The notes beneath the pieces are model-generated. The model did no database searches and was not told where the DNA came from. It saw nothing but the letters and a program-made list of their open reading frames with translations. From assembly GCA_023954155.1 (NCBI GenBank), contig JAMLIO010000001.1, positions 186,001 through 250,000 on the forward strand: a stretch of DNA of 64,000 bases, in the 5' to 3' direction. Numbering within the stretch: position 1 is the first letter of the stretch; the number at the start of each line of letters is the position of its first letter. Position numbers and translations under genes: made by a program. Positions 1 through 9,289 of this stretch are shown here, one piece after another. The DNA comes from Pseudobdellovibrionaceae bacterium (GTDB taxonomy: Bacteria > Bdellovibrionota > Bdellovibrionia > Bdellovibrionales > UBA1609).

Positions 1-653
1 TTGACCATACCTTATTAAAACCTTTTGCCCATGAAGCCCAATACACTCAGCTAGCAGAAGAAGCCAAAGAATATAACTTTTACGCCATCTGTGTTCCCTC
101 CTCTTGGATCAAGCACTGCAAGGGCGTTCTACAAGGAAGCAACGTTAAGATTGCTACCGTTGTGGGTTTTCCTTGGGGATATACGGAAACTGAAAGCAAA
201 GCTTCGGAAACGCTTCATGCCGTAAAATCTGGGGCTCATGAAATTGATTTTGTAACCAACCTTTCTTGGGTGAAATCACAAAAGTTTGATCTGATCAAAC
301 GCGAGTTCAATGTATTAAGAACTTCAGCTCCTGACTCAGTGATCAAAGTGATTCTTGAAACAGGCGCTCTGAATACAGATGAAATTGAGCAACTGTGCCG
401 CCTTGCTTTGGACGCAGAACTCGACTTTGTAAAAACCTCTACAGGCTTTTATGAGGTGGGAGCACAAATCTCGGCTGTAAAAACTATGCTTTCCGTTGTT
501 GGAGGAAGGGTAAAGATCAAAGCCAGCGGGGGTATTAAAACTTATGAACAAGCACAAGAGTACATCGGCCTTGGTGTTTCAAGAATTGGTTGCTCTGAAA
601 GTGTAAATATCTTTTTGCAATCTGAAAATCAGAAGACCAAAACATTATCATGA
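1..653 (+). CDS. deoC: deoxyribose-phosphate aldolase, 5' end missing
   Basis: Class I aldolase that cleaves 2-deoxyribose-5-phosphate into glyceraldehyde-3-phosphate and acetaldehyde at the end of deoxynucleoside breakdown. The reading frame is open from the first base: codons starting at base 3 read DHTLLKP, the family's N-terminal motif, so only a few residues and the start codon lie outside the window. The Schiff-base lysine is in FVKTSTGF (codon at 432) and the second active-site lysine is in KIKASGGIKT. The stop overlaps the deoA start by 4 nt (ATGA), indicating translational coupling in a deoC-deoA-punA operon. Confidence 0.95.
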   Translation, partial: DHTLLKPFAHEAQYTQLAEEAKEYNFYAICVPSSWIKHCKGVLQGSNVKIATVVGFPWGYTETESKASETLHAVKSGAHEIDFVTNLSWVKSQKFDLIKREFNVLRTSAPDSVIKVILETGALNTDEIEQLCRLALDAELDFVKTSTGFYEVGAQISAVKTMLSVVGGRVKIKASGGIKTYEQAQEYIGLGVSRIGCSESVNIFLQSENQKTKTLS

Positions 654-1987
654 ATATTTTTGACATTCTCTCCACTTCACAACAACACAAGCCTTTGACT
701 GCAGAGCAGATTGAATGGCTGATTCATTCTTACGCCGAAGGAAAGCTCCCTGACTATCAACTTTCGGCGTGGCTTGCGACAGTGTTTCTCAACCCACTGA
801 CTGTGGAAGAGACCTTTCACCTTACCAAAGCCATTCGAGAAACAGGTCATACTATGACTTGGGATTTTAAGGCCGTTGATAAGCACAGCACAGGTGGCGT
901 GGGTGATAAAACCAGTCTGATCATCGGCCCACTTGTGGCCTCCTTGGGTTACAAAGTGCCCATGATCAGTGGACGTGGATTGGGACACACGGGAGGCACT
1001 CTCGATAAGTTGGAAAGTATCCCAGGATTTAAAACTCAACTCCCCCTTCCTCAATTTCATGAAGAGGTGGTATCTAAAAATATTTGTTTTATTGGACAAA
1101 CTACAGAGATCTGCCCTGCTGATAAAAAACTCTACGCCCTTAGAGACGCCACACACACCGTGGCCAATATTCCTCTGATTTGTTCAAGTATTATGAGTAA
1201 AAAAATTTCTGAAGGTTTAAGCGGGCTTGCGCTTGATGTGAAATTTGGCAGTGGGGCTTTTATGACTTCCCTAGAACAATGCACGGCCCTTGCTACACGT
1301 CTTTTGCAAATTGCTGACAAAAGCCAAATTAAAACTTTTGCTGCTCTTACATCTATGGATCAACCCCTTGGCAGATATGTTGGCAACCGTTTAGAAGTTT
1401 TAGAATGTGTGCAGATCATGCAAGAGCCCTCTCGTTATAAAGACGAGTTTTCTGACAATTATGAACTCAGCATTCTGTTATCTGCTTTAATGATCGTCAG
1501 CGTGGACGAACGTCACAATCTTGATAGTGCCCTTAAGCTTTGCCGCGAAAAGCTTGAAAGCGGTGAGGTGTATTCTTTCTTTGAAAGTATTGTGATCAAC
1601 CAACACGGCTCACTCAAAGATTTTAATATCCAGGCCCAAGAGACTCTGCTTACAGCAGAATCAGAAGGGTTCATGCACTACACGGATGTCAAAGAGATCG
1701 GAATGGCTGCCGTACTTTTAGGCGCAGGCAGACAAACTATGGAAGATGTCATCGACCCCCACGTCGGTTTTTATTGCTATAAAAAAGAAGGCGATGAAAT
1801 CAAAAAAGGCGAACCCTTATTTAAAATTTATTTTAACGACGAAACCAGATTGAACAACTGTCTACAAAACCTCAAAAAGGGGTTTATGGTGAGCCGAACT
1901 GCTCCTCCAAAAATAGAAACTGTTTGCCGTGTACTTACAACTCAAAACTCAGAAATTGTTGAGGTCAAATATGCTAGAAATCATTGA
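650..1987 (+). CDS. deoA: thymidine/pyrimidine-nucleoside phosphorylase
   Basis: Phosphorolysis of thymidine or other pyrimidine nucleosides to base and (deoxy)ribose-1-phosphate; cytoplasmic dimer. The 445-residue length is normal. The phosphate-binding KHSTGGVGDK segment and the family signature SGRGLGHTGGTLDKLE are both present in the first 130 residues, and the C-terminal alpha/beta domain (about 345-440) is complete. The start ATG overlaps the deoC stop, and the 3' end overlaps punA by 17 nt. Whether it prefers thymidine (DeoA) or accepts uridine too (Pdp) cannot be read from the sequence alone. Confidence 0.93.
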   Translation: MNIFDILSTSQQHKPLTAEQIEWLIHSYAEGKLPDYQLSAWLATVFLNPLTVEETFHLTKAIRETGHTMTWDFKAVDKHSTGGVGDKTSLIIGPLVASLGYKVPMISGRGLGHTGGTLDKLESIPGFKTQLPLPQFHEEVVSKNICFIGQTTEICPADKKLYALRDATHTVANIPLICSSIMSKKISEGLSGLALDVKFGSGAFMTSLEQCTALATRLLQIADKSQIKTFAALTSMDQPLGRYVGNRLEVLECVQIMQEPSRYKDEFSDNYELSILLSALMIVSVDERHNLDSALKLCREKLESGEVYSFFESIVINQHGSLKDFNIQAQETLLTAESEGFMHYTDVKEIGMAAVLLGAGRQTMEDVIDPHVGFYCYKKEGDEIKKGEPLFKIYFNDETRLNNCLQNLKKGFMVSRTAPPKIETVCRVLTTQNSEIVEVKYARNH

Positions 1988-2795
1988 GAAAATAGACGAA
2001 GCCGTAAAGCTCATTAAATCCAAGACGTCTGTCAAACCTCGAGTCGGTATCACCTTAGGTTCAGGGCTCAACTCCGTGGCCAATAGTATCACTGTCGACA
2101 CGGCCATTCCCTTCTCGGATATTCCAAACTTCCCCAAAACCACTGTGGAAGGGCATAAGGGGCAATTGATCATAGGTCATATCGGGGATGTCCCCGTTAT
2201 CGCCATGCAAGGGCGCATCCATTACTATGAGGGCTATTCCATGCAAGATGTGGTCTTCCCTACTCGTGTTATGGCTTTGCTGGGTATACACTCTTTGATT
2301 TTGACCAATTCTGCGGGTGGAATGGATGAAAAGATGCAAGCAGGAGATTTTATGATCATCACCGATCATATTAACCTTTTTGGAGATCATCCTCTTAAGG
2401 GACCCAACATTGAAAAGTACGGCCCCCGTTTTCCTGACATGACTTATGCTTACAATCCCGAATTGATCGCTACTATGGAAGAGCTTTTTGGTGAACTCGA
2501 TATCAGATACCATAAGGGCGTTTACTGTGGGGTCACAGGTCCCACTTATGAAACCCCTGCTGAAATCAAGTTCTTAAAAATGGTCGGTGGATCGGCGGTA
2601 GGCATGTCCACCGTGCCTGAGGTGATCGCCGCAAACCACCTGGGGCTGCGCGTTGCAGGGCTGAGCTGTATTACAAATATGGCCGCAGGTATCACTGGAC
2701 TAAAGCTCAGTCACCATGAGGTCCAAGAGGTGGCAGGGCGTGTAGAGAAACAATTTTCCAAATTCTTATTGGAATTTGTTAAAAGTATCGACTAG
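1971..2795 (+). CDS. punA: purine-nucleoside phosphorylase (trimeric PNP family)
   Basis: Phosphorolysis of inosine, guanosine and their deoxy forms; third gene of the nucleoside catabolic operon. The start was set at ATG 1971 (MLEIIEKIDE), 6 nt after GAGG at 1961-1964; the open frame begins further upstream but has no ribosome-binding site there. This gives 274 residues, typical of the PunA/XapA class. Family landmarks are GITLGSGL near the N-terminus, the phosphate-binding MQGRIHYYEGYS, and MVGGSAVGMSTVPEVIAA near residue 200. With DeoC and DeoA it completes salvage of nucleosides, a plausible diet for a predator digesting prey nucleic acids (inference). Confidence 0.93.
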   Translation: MLEIIEKIDEAVKLIKSKTSVKPRVGITLGSGLNSVANSITVDTAIPFSDIPNFPKTTVEGHKGQLIIGHIGDVPVIAMQGRIHYYEGYSMQDVVFPTRVMALLGIHSLILTNSAGGMDEKMQAGDFMIITDHINLFGDHPLKGPNIEKYGPRFPDMTYAYNPELIATMEELFGELDIRYHKGVYCGVTGPTYETPAEIKFLKMVGGSAVGMSTVPEVIAANHLGLRVAGLSCITNMAAGITGLKLSHHEVQEVAGRVEKQFSKFLLEFVKSID

Positions 2796-2820
2796 ACTTG
2801 AAAGAAGGCCAAGGAGGGCC

Positions 2821-4110
2821 ATGAAAAACTTGTTTTTTTATAAAAAGTCAAAGTCGCCAAACACTACGTCAGAAGCCTATTTCCGAAGATATATAAATAA
2901 TTTTTTATTTCCCATAGCCGCTATTTCCGCCCTCTTATTGTCTGCCTGTCAAGGTCCAATTGAAGCTACACTAGATACCAGTCGACTCAGCGAAACTTGT
3001 AAAAACAAACTGGTTTCAAATGAATTTATTGTAAAATTTAAGCACGAATCCACATACAGAACCGTCAAAGCCGAGGATGCTCAAACCTTTTTTAACGATG
3101 TGGTTCAACCTATGGAAGAACAGATCGAACAGTATGGTTTGAATTTTAAATTTACTCATCACAACGAACTTTCTAAGTTCCAGAGACGTCGTACTTTTGA
3201 GAAAGCCACCACCCAGCCTTGGGTTAAAGCCCTCACTCGCTCTGAATTTTTGACCCATCATGGATACTTCGGGCAAGGGGTTAAAATCGCTGTTTTAGAT
3301 ACAGGTATTGATTTAAGATCCGCCGCTTTTCAAAATCTTCTGGCTCGCAGTGACTCTGATTTTAAAGGCTATAACTTTGCTGAGAGTAATACCGATGTCC
3401 AAGACTATAACGGCCACGGAACTATGGTCAGCGCCCTGATTGCGGCCCCCGAAAGCCAAGCCTTTAACGGAGAGACCTTTGAAGGAGGCCTTGCCCCTCA
3501 AGCAGAGCTACTGCCTGTTAAAATTTTTGCTCGTGACACAAGAGTCACCGATCTTTCTACAATTTTAAAAGGCCTCGACTACGCCATCAGCCAGAAGGTG
3601 GACATCATCAACGCCAGCTGGGGCGGGTCTGACAACTGCTCGGCTTTATTAGAAAATAAGCTTTTTGAAGTCTGGACAAACAGCATTCTTTTTGTCACTT
3701 CCGCAGGTGACAGTGCAAAAAATTTGACCCATAAACCTGATTTTCCTGCTTCGTTTAATATTCCCACAATGGTGGTGGTGTCTGGCATTAACCGCAATTT
3801 GGAGATCCCTGGACGAGCCAATTACGGGGGGCTTGTGAATCTTTTTGCGCCTAGCCAAGATGTACCAACGCTGGGTCTGAATCACGAGCTTGTTGTCGAG
3901 TCAGGCACAAGTTTGGCCTCTGCCATTGCAGCAGGTGGGGCCGCGCTTTTAAAGTCAGCTTTTCCCGATGTAGCTTTGCATACCCTATCCTATGCTCTGA
4001 CCCACGGCTCAAGTGTTGCAAATCCCACAGCAGAAATGAACATAATGGACCTAAAAAGCTCCTATTTGCACCTCTCATCACTGCAACTTTTGCCTCAGCC
4101 CCAACCATAA
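2821..4110 (+). CDS. subtilisin-family (S8) serine protease, predicted lipoprotein
   Basis: Predicted lipid-anchored endopeptidase. Start at ATG 2821 because AGGAGG lies just upstream (about 2812-2817); this gives 429 residues. A signal segment ends in LLLSAC, a lipobox with its Cys near residue 43. About 75 residues resembling an inhibitor-I9-like propeptide follow. The catalytic domain shows Asp160 (VLDTGID), His199 (GHGTMVS) and Ser364 (SGTSLAS). At the oxyanion-hole position, where subtilases usually have AGN, this protein reads AGD (Asp297), and the usual Pro after GTSxA is absent. It may still be active, as vertebrate PC2 also has Asp there. It sits 25 nt downstream of punA, perhaps on the same transcript. 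Confidence 0.88.
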   Translation: MKNLFFYKKSKSPNTTSEAYFRRYINNFLFPIAAISALLLSACQGPIEATLDTSRLSETCKNKLVSNEFIVKFKHESTYRTVKAEDAQTFFNDVVQPMEEQIEQYGLNFKFTHHNELSKFQRRRTFEKATTQPWVKALTRSEFLTHHGYFGQGVKIAVLDTGIDLRSAAFQNLLARSDSDFKGYNFAESNTDVQDYNGHGTMVSALIAAPESQAFNGETFEGGLAPQAELLPVKIFARDTRVTDLSTILKGLDYAISQKVDIINASWGGSDNCSALLENKLFEVWTNSILFVTSAGDSAKNLTHKPDFPASFNIPTMVVVSGINRNLEIPGRANYGGLVNLFAPSQDVPTLGLNHELVVESGTSLASAIAAGGAALLKSAFPDVALHTLSYALTHGSSVANPTAEMNIMDLKSSYLHLSSLQLLPQPQP

Positions 4111-4180
4111 CGCACCCCCGATAAGATTTTGTTGATACCCTCACAAATATGGGGCTATTGTGTGTTTTTTGAGAGGGAAT

Positions 4181-5473
4181 ATGGCTCGCGTATATATCGA
4201 AGATTTAAAATCTCATGTTGGTCAAACAGTCCGTTTAAAAGGTTGGGCAGCACGCACTCGCTCTTCAGGTAAAGTGAAGTTTTTAGTGGTGCGCGATGGA
4301 ACTGGATTTTGTCAGTGTATCTTTTCCCAAGAAAACTCTGATGCTAAGTCTCTAGAAAATTTCAAAGAGCTCACCCAAGAGTGTGCTTTAGAAGTTGAGG
4401 GTGTTGTACGCGAAGAACCGCGCAGCCCTGGTGGATATGAACTTCAAGCCACCACTTATACATTTATTTCCCCTTCTGTGGATTATCCCATTACCCCTAA
4501 AGATCATGGAACTGACTTTTTGATGAATCACCGTCATCTGTGGTTACGCTCAAAACGCCAAATGGCCATCCTTAGAGTACGTTCGGAAATCATCAATGCG
4601 GTTCGCTCTTACTTTGACGACAGAGGCTTTGTCCTTGCGGACTCACCGATCTTTACACCCAGTGCGTGCGAGGGGACCTCTACATTATTTGAAACACAAT
4701 ATTTTGATGACAAAGCTTATCTTTCACAAAGTGGTCAACTGTACGCCGAGGCCACAGCCATGGCCTTGGGTAAAGTGTATTGCTTTGGCCCAACATTCCG
4801 TGCAGAAAAGTCTAAAACTCGTCGTCACCTCATTGAGTTTTGGATGGTAGAACCTGAAGTAGCTTTTAATGACCTTAAAGACAACATGGACTTGGCAGAA
4901 GATTTTGTGGAGTATGTCGTCCAAAGAACATTACACAACAGAAAAGACGAGCTGACTATTCTAGAGCGCGACTTAAGCAAATTAGAAGTGATCAAAGGAC
5001 CTTTCCCAAGAGTGCATTATAAAGAAGCCGCTCAAATCATCAAAAAAGAAAACCCTGAGTTTGTGATTGGGGATGACTTTGGGGCTCCAGATGAAACGAT
5101 CATCAGCTCTAAATTTGATAAGCCTGTTTTTGTTTACAACTATCCCAAAGCCATTAAGGCTTTTTATATGAAAGAAGATGCCGAAAACTCTGACGAGTCC
5201 TTGAGCTGCGATCTATTAGCCACAGAAGGCTATGGTGAATTGATTGGTGGTGGCCAACGTGAAGAGTCCTATGATGTTCTGATTCAAAAGATTAAAGAAC
5301 ATGGTTTGGATGAAAAGGATTTTGCTTGGTACTTGGACCTTAGAAAATACGGCTCTGTTCCTCATTCTGGATTTGGAATGGGGATTGAAAGATGTGTGGC
5401 GTGGATTTGTGGTTTACCCCATGTTCGCGAGACCATCCCCTTCCCAAGACTGTACGGCAGAAGTTACCCCTAA
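4181..5473 (+). CDS. asnS: asparaginyl-tRNA synthetase
   Basis: Class IIb aminoacyl-tRNA synthetase charging tRNA-Asn. Start at ATG 4181 after GAGAGGG at 4171-4177; 430 residues, the length of the Bacillus-type enzyme. The N-terminal OB fold (about 1-110) is followed by the catalytic core with motif 2 (FRAEKSKTRRHLIEFWMVE) and motif 3 (GFGMGIERCVAWICG). Having a dedicated AsnRS implies that the GatCAB amidotransferase further along the window is needed mainly for Gln-tRNA, not Asn-tRNA (inference; glnS status is unknown here). A weak stem followed by six T lies immediately upstream at 4142-4170. Confidence 0.93.
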   Translation: MARVYIEDLKSHVGQTVRLKGWAARTRSSGKVKFLVVRDGTGFCQCIFSQENSDAKSLENFKELTQECALEVEGVVREEPRSPGGYELQATTYTFISPSVDYPITPKDHGTDFLMNHRHLWLRSKRQMAILRVRSEIINAVRSYFDDRGFVLADSPIFTPSACEGTSTLFETQYFDDKAYLSQSGQLYAEATAMALGKVYCFGPTFRAEKSKTRRHLIEFWMVEPEVAFNDLKDNMDLAEDFVEYVVQRTLHNRKDELTILERDLSKLEVIKGPFPRVHYKEAAQIIKKENPEFVIGDDFGAPDETIISSKFDKPVFVYNYPKAIKAFYMKEDAENSDESLSCDLLATEGYGELIGGGQREESYDVLIQKIKEHGLDEKDFAWYLDLRKYGSVPHSGFGMGIERCVAWICGLPHVRETIPFPRLYGRSYP

Positions 5474-5511
5474 TTTAAATTTTTTAAAGATGACTAACAT
5501 TGAGAGGTTAT

Positions 5512-7059
5512 ATGGAAACAACTCCCATGTCCGAATTAAATAAAAGAAATCAAAATGCCCTCGCAGGTGGTGGTGACGATCGTGTCGCCAAGCACAAGCA
5601 AGGCGGGCGTCTGACAGCCAGGGAGCGTTTAGATGTCTTGCTTGACCCAGGGTCTTTTGTTGAACTTGATCGTTTTGTGACTCACAGATGCACAAACTTT
5701 GGAATGGAAAAAAGCCACCAACCTGGCGATGGAATCATCACAGGATATGGACGCATCAGTGGCCGACTGGTCTATGTGTATTCACAAGACTTCACCGTTT
5801 ACGGTGGAAGTATGAGCCGCACGACTGCAAATAAAATCTGTAAGATCATGGACCTTGCCGCCCAAAACGGGGCTCCTGTTATTGGTCTGAATGATTCTGG
5901 TGGTGCCCGCATTCAAGAAGGCGTTGAAGCCCTTGGCGGATATGGAGATATCTTTTTAAGAAACACGAGATACTCTGGTGTGGTTCCACAAATTTCTGCC
6001 ATCATGGGTCCGTGTGCGGGTGGTGCAGTGTACAGTCCTGCACTTACGGATTTCATCTTTATGGTTAAAGACTCAAGTTATATGTTTGTAACGGGTCCTG
6101 ATGTAATTAAAACTGTAACTCATGAAGAAGTAACCAAAGAAGACCTTGGTGGGGCAAGCACACATAACACCAAATCTGGTGTTGCACATTTTGCCGCAGA
6201 GAACGACAAACACCTTTTACTGTTAATTCGCGAGCTGATTTCCTTTATCCCCAGTAACAATATGGACGATGCTCCCCGTGCGCTGACTTCTGATCGCACG
6301 GATCGCGAAATTCCTGAGTTAGTTAAACTTATTCCTGACAGTGCAAAAAAACCTTACGACATGAAAGAGCTGATCCGTAAGGTTGTTGATGACGAATACT
6401 TCTTTGAAGTCCAACCCCATTATGCAGAAAATATCGTCGTGGGCTTTAGTCGTCTTAATGGCCGAAGTGTGGGTATTATTGCCAACCAACCTCAAGTGCT
6501 TGCAGGATGTTTAAATATTGAGGCCAGCCGAAAAGCTGCACGCTTTATCCGTTTTTGTGATGCCTTTAACATTCCTTTGATTAACTTTGTTGATGTCCCT
6601 GGGTTTTTACCTGGTACCGAACAAGAATGGAATGCCATCATCACTCATGGTGCAAAATTAGTTTATGCGTATTCTGAAGCCACAGTGCCTAAGATCACAC
6701 TGATCACACGCAAGGCCTATGGTGGTGCTTATATCGTTATGGCATCTAAACATATTGGTGCCGATATCAATTTGGCTTACCCCAATGCTGAGATTGCTGT
6801 GATGGGCGCTGAGGGTGCAGTAAATATCATTTTCCGCCGTGAGATTACAGGGGCTTCTGATCCTGAAACCACAAAGCAAAACATCATTAAAGAATATGAA
6901 TCTAAATTTAGTAATCCTTATGTCGCGGCAGAATTAGGTTATATTGACGAAGTGATTGAACCTGAACTTACACGCGTACGTCTTATTGAATCTTTAGAAA
7001 TGCTTGTGAATAAATCAGGGTCTAATCCAAGCAAAAAACACGGAAGCATTCCGCTTTAA
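5512..7059 (+). CDS. pccB: acyl-CoA (propionyl-/methylcrotonyl-type) carboxylase, carboxyltransferase subunit
   Basis: Transfers carboxyl from biotin to an acyl-CoA, most likely propionyl-CoA. Start at ATG 5512, with GAGAGG 5 nt upstream; 515 residues. It has both crotonase-like halves of the family: [20 protein letters not shown] in the N half, and [20 protein letters not shown] followed by [10 protein letters not shown] in the C half. The next two genes supply the biotin carboxylase and the biotin carrier, so the three form one enzyme. Substrate specificity is inferred from overall resemblance to PccB and methylmalonyl-CoA decarboxylase alpha; acetyl-CoA use is possible. Confidence 0.88.
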   Translation: METTPMSELNKRNQNALAGGGDDRVAKHKQGGRLTARERLDVLLDPGSFVELDRFVTHRCTNFGMEKSHQPGDGIITGYGRISGRLVYVYSQDFTVYGGSMSRTTANKICKIMDLAAQNGAPVIGLNDSGGARIQEGVEALGGYGDIFLRNTRYSGVVPQISAIMGPCAGGAVYSPALTDFIFMVKDSSYMFVTGPDVIKTVTHEEVTKEDLGGASTHNTKSGVAHFAAENDKHLLLLIRELISFIPSNNMDDAPRALTSDRTDREIPELVKLIPDSAKKPYDMKELIRKVVDDEYFFEVQPHYAENIVVGFSRLNGRSVGIIANQPQVLAGCLNIEASRKAARFIRFCDAFNIPLINFVDVPGFLPGTEQEWNAIITHGAKLVYAYSEATVPKITLITRKAYGGAYIVMASKHIGADINLAYPNAEIAVMGAEGAVNIIFRREITGASDPETTKQNIIKEYESKFSNPYVAAELGYIDEVIEPELTRVRLIESLEMLVNKSGSNPSKKHGSIPL

Positions 7060-7085
7060 TTGAATAAGGGAATATTGAGGTCGTT

Positions 7086-8588
7086 ATGTTTAAAAAAATA
7101 CTCATTGCAAACCGAGGCGAGATTGCTATCCGAATCACTCGTGCCTGTCGTGAATTAGGAATTGAAACGGTATGTATCTATAGCGAGGCCGACAGAAATA
7201 GCTTACACGTTCTGCTTGCTGATGAAGCTTATGAAATTGGTCCTGCACCAAGTGCGGAATCTTATTTGCGTATAGATAAAATCATTGATGTAGCTCAAAA
7301 ATCTGGGGCTGAAGCCGTTCACCCTGGGTACGGATTTTTAAGTGAATCCAAGGCTTTTGCTGAAGCTCTTCGTAAAGCAGGCATCACTTTTATCGGGGCC
7401 ACACCTGAAAACATTGATGCTATGGGAGACAAACTGGGCGCGCGTGAGCTGATGAAAAAGGCCGACGTGCCTGTTGTTCCTGGCAGTGGTGCTATACAAA
7501 ACGTGGCTGAAGCTGAAGCCGCGGCCAAAGAAATTGGGTACCCCGTTATGATCAAAGCCTCTGCAGGTGGCGGTGGAAAAGGGATTCGTGTGGTGCACGA
7601 ACCTAAAGAATTAGCCAGTGCTTTTAGGGCGGCTCAGTCAGAAGGAAAAAACTACTTTAACGATGACACCGTTTTTATCGAAAGATTCATTCAAAACCCC
7701 AAACACATTGAAATTCAAGTCTTTGGGGACACCCACGGAAACGTAGTTCACTTGTATGATCGCGAATGTTCCATTCAAAGACGACACCAAAAGATCATTG
7801 AAGAATCCCCAAGTATTTCTGTTCCTGATGATGTTCGTAAACGCATGGGCGAAGTGGCTGTGAATGCCGCTAAGTCCATCAACTATGTTGGTGCTGGAAC
7901 TATCGAATTTATTTTTGATAACACCACAAAAGAATTTTTCTTTATGGAAATGAACACACGTTTGCAGGTTGAACATCCCGTCACCGAAGAAGTGACTGGT
8001 TTAGACCTTGTCAAAGAACAGATTCGTGTCGCTCACGGTCTTCCACTGAGTATGAAACAAGAGGACATTCGTCAGAAGGGTCATTCTATTGAACTGAGAC
8101 TGTGCGCTGAGGACCCTAGCACGTTCTTACCTAGTGCAGGCAAAATTGTTCGTTGCCGTATTCCAGAAGGTCCTTTTATCCGCTTTGATGGTTATATTTA
8201 TTCGGGGGCCGACATCTCTATCTATTACGATCCGATGATTGCCAAACTTATCGTTTGGGGTCCTACGCGCGAACAGTGTATTGAAAGACTTAAGCGTGCT
8301 CTGGCTGAATTTGCTGTTGCAGGTATTAAGACCAACGTCATTCTACATAAAAACATTTTAGATCATGAGAAGTTTTTAAATGGCAGCTACACCACACAGT
8401 TTGTCGATAAAGAACTGATCCCTTCTGCCTCTAAAACATTTTTTAAATTTGTGGATGACGAAATCTTTCTCATTGCTGCGGCCATCACTGCCTATAAAGA
8501 AAGTAAAGGTCGTCGAATCATTGATCTTAAACAAGGTAAAAAGTGGCGCATCAGTGCACGCATGAAGAGCATGATGAGGAGATATTAA
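7086..8588 (+). CDS. accC: biotin carboxylase subunit of the acyl-CoA carboxylase
   Basis: ATP-dependent carboxylation of biotin. The 500-residue protein starts FKKILIANRGEIAIRI, carries the glycine-rich ATP-grasp loop KASAGGGGKGIRVV, and has EMNTRLQVEHPVTE in the catalytic centre. It lacks a C-terminal biotinyl domain, which is instead a separate protein encoded 1 nt downstream. A C-terminal tail of about 50 residues extends past the usual AccC end. A GAGG ribosome-binding site precedes ATG 7086. Confidence 0.9.
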   Translation: MFKKILIANRGEIAIRITRACRELGIETVCIYSEADRNSLHVLLADEAYEIGPAPSAESYLRIDKIIDVAQKSGAEAVHPGYGFLSESKAFAEALRKAGITFIGATPENIDAMGDKLGARELMKKADVPVVPGSGAIQNVAEAEAAAKEIGYPVMIKASAGGGGKGIRVVHEPKELASAFRAAQSEGKNYFNDDTVFIERFIQNPKHIEIQVFGDTHGNVVHLYDRECSIQRRHQKIIEESPSISVPDDVRKRMGEVAVNAAKSINYVGAGTIEFIFDNTTKEFFFMEMNTRLQVEHPVTEEVTGLDLVKEQIRVAHGLPLSMKQEDIRQKGHSIELRLCAEDPSTFLPSAGKIVRCRIPEGPFIRFDGYIYSGADISIYYDPMIAKLIVWGPTREQCIERLKRALAEFAVAGIKTNVILHKNILDHEKFLNGSYTTQFVDKELIPSASKTFFKFVDDEIFLIAAAITAYKESKGRRIIDLKQGKKWRISARMKSMMRRY

Positions 8589-8589
8589 G

Positions 8590-9165
8590 ATGTATTTCGA
8601 AGCAAAAATAAACGATGAATCTGCATACAAAGTCATTGTAGAAGAGAACCGTTCCGCTTGGGTTGTTAAATATTGTAAAATTGAAACTCAAAAAGACGGA
8701 ACTCTCGTTCCTGATCAAGAAGAGATATGGGTAGAACGAGTCTTTGATCGACGCTACTTTACTGTAGCTAAAGACGGGCACATCAGTCTGCTTATGGACA
8801 ATGTCTCCTACATTCTTGATACTGTAAAATACGGAACCGATTATGAGGTCTACACTCGTGGTTCGCACCGAACAGTTTCTATTGTGAACGATGAGATTCT
8901 TTTAAGAGAAAGCATCCGTGGTCGCGGTGGAATTGGTGCACAAGGAAACTTAAAAGCAGGTATGCCAGGAAAGATCGTTAATATTCTTGTCAAAGAAGGT
9001 GATCGTGTAAATCCTGATGATCCACTTTTGATTATGGAAGCCATGAAAATGGAAAACGAAATGCGCGCCTCCAAAGAAGCGATCGTGGATAGAATTTTTG
9101 TTAAAGTTGGCGACAATGTGGAGACTGGGGCGCAGCTGATTTCTTTCAAAGACGTTCCAAAATAA
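8590..9165 (+). CDS. biotin carboxyl carrier protein with N-terminal assembly-like domain
   Basis: Carries biotin between the carboxylase and carboxyltransferase. The C-terminal 75 residues are a biotinyl domain: AGMPGKIVNILVKEGD then EAMKMENEM, with biotinylated Lys153. The N-terminal 110 residues are not biotinyl; by position and size they may match the linker/BT domain found between BC and BCCP in long acyl-CoA carboxylase alpha chains, here split onto its own protein. The gene follows accC by 1 nt with GAGGAGA upstream, and a strong terminator lies about 90 nt downstream. Confidence 0.87.
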   Translation: MYFEAKINDESAYKVIVEENRSAWVVKYCKIETQKDGTLVPDQEEIWVERVFDRRYFTVAKDGHISLLMDNVSYILDTVKYGTDYEVYTRGSHRTVSIVNDEILLRESIRGRGGIGAQGNLKAGMPGKIVNILVKEGDRVNPDDPLLIMEAMKMENEMRASKEAIVDRIFVKVGDNVETGAQLISFKDVPK

Positions 9166-9257
9166 TTGGGACAATGGGCACTCTAAAACAATTTAAGAGA
9201 TTTTGGAGCCCGTGAATAAAAATTTCTTTTGTACTAAAGATGAATTTTATTAAAAGA

Positions 9258-9288
9258 GATCCTCAGTCATACTGGGGATCTTTTTTTT
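9258..9288 (+). terminator. intrinsic terminator of the carboxylase operon
   Basis: A 9-bp stem (9258-9266 with 9272-9280, one G-U pair) with a 5-nt loop is followed by eight T. It ends the asnS/carboxylase transcript just before the convergent pfkA stop codon. Confidence 0.85.
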
Positions 9289-9289
9289 A

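Noticed and set aside
4181-5473. Aspartyl-tRNA synthetase identity
   Set aside because: The length, N-terminal OB fold and motif 2 context match AsnRS of the 430-residue class.
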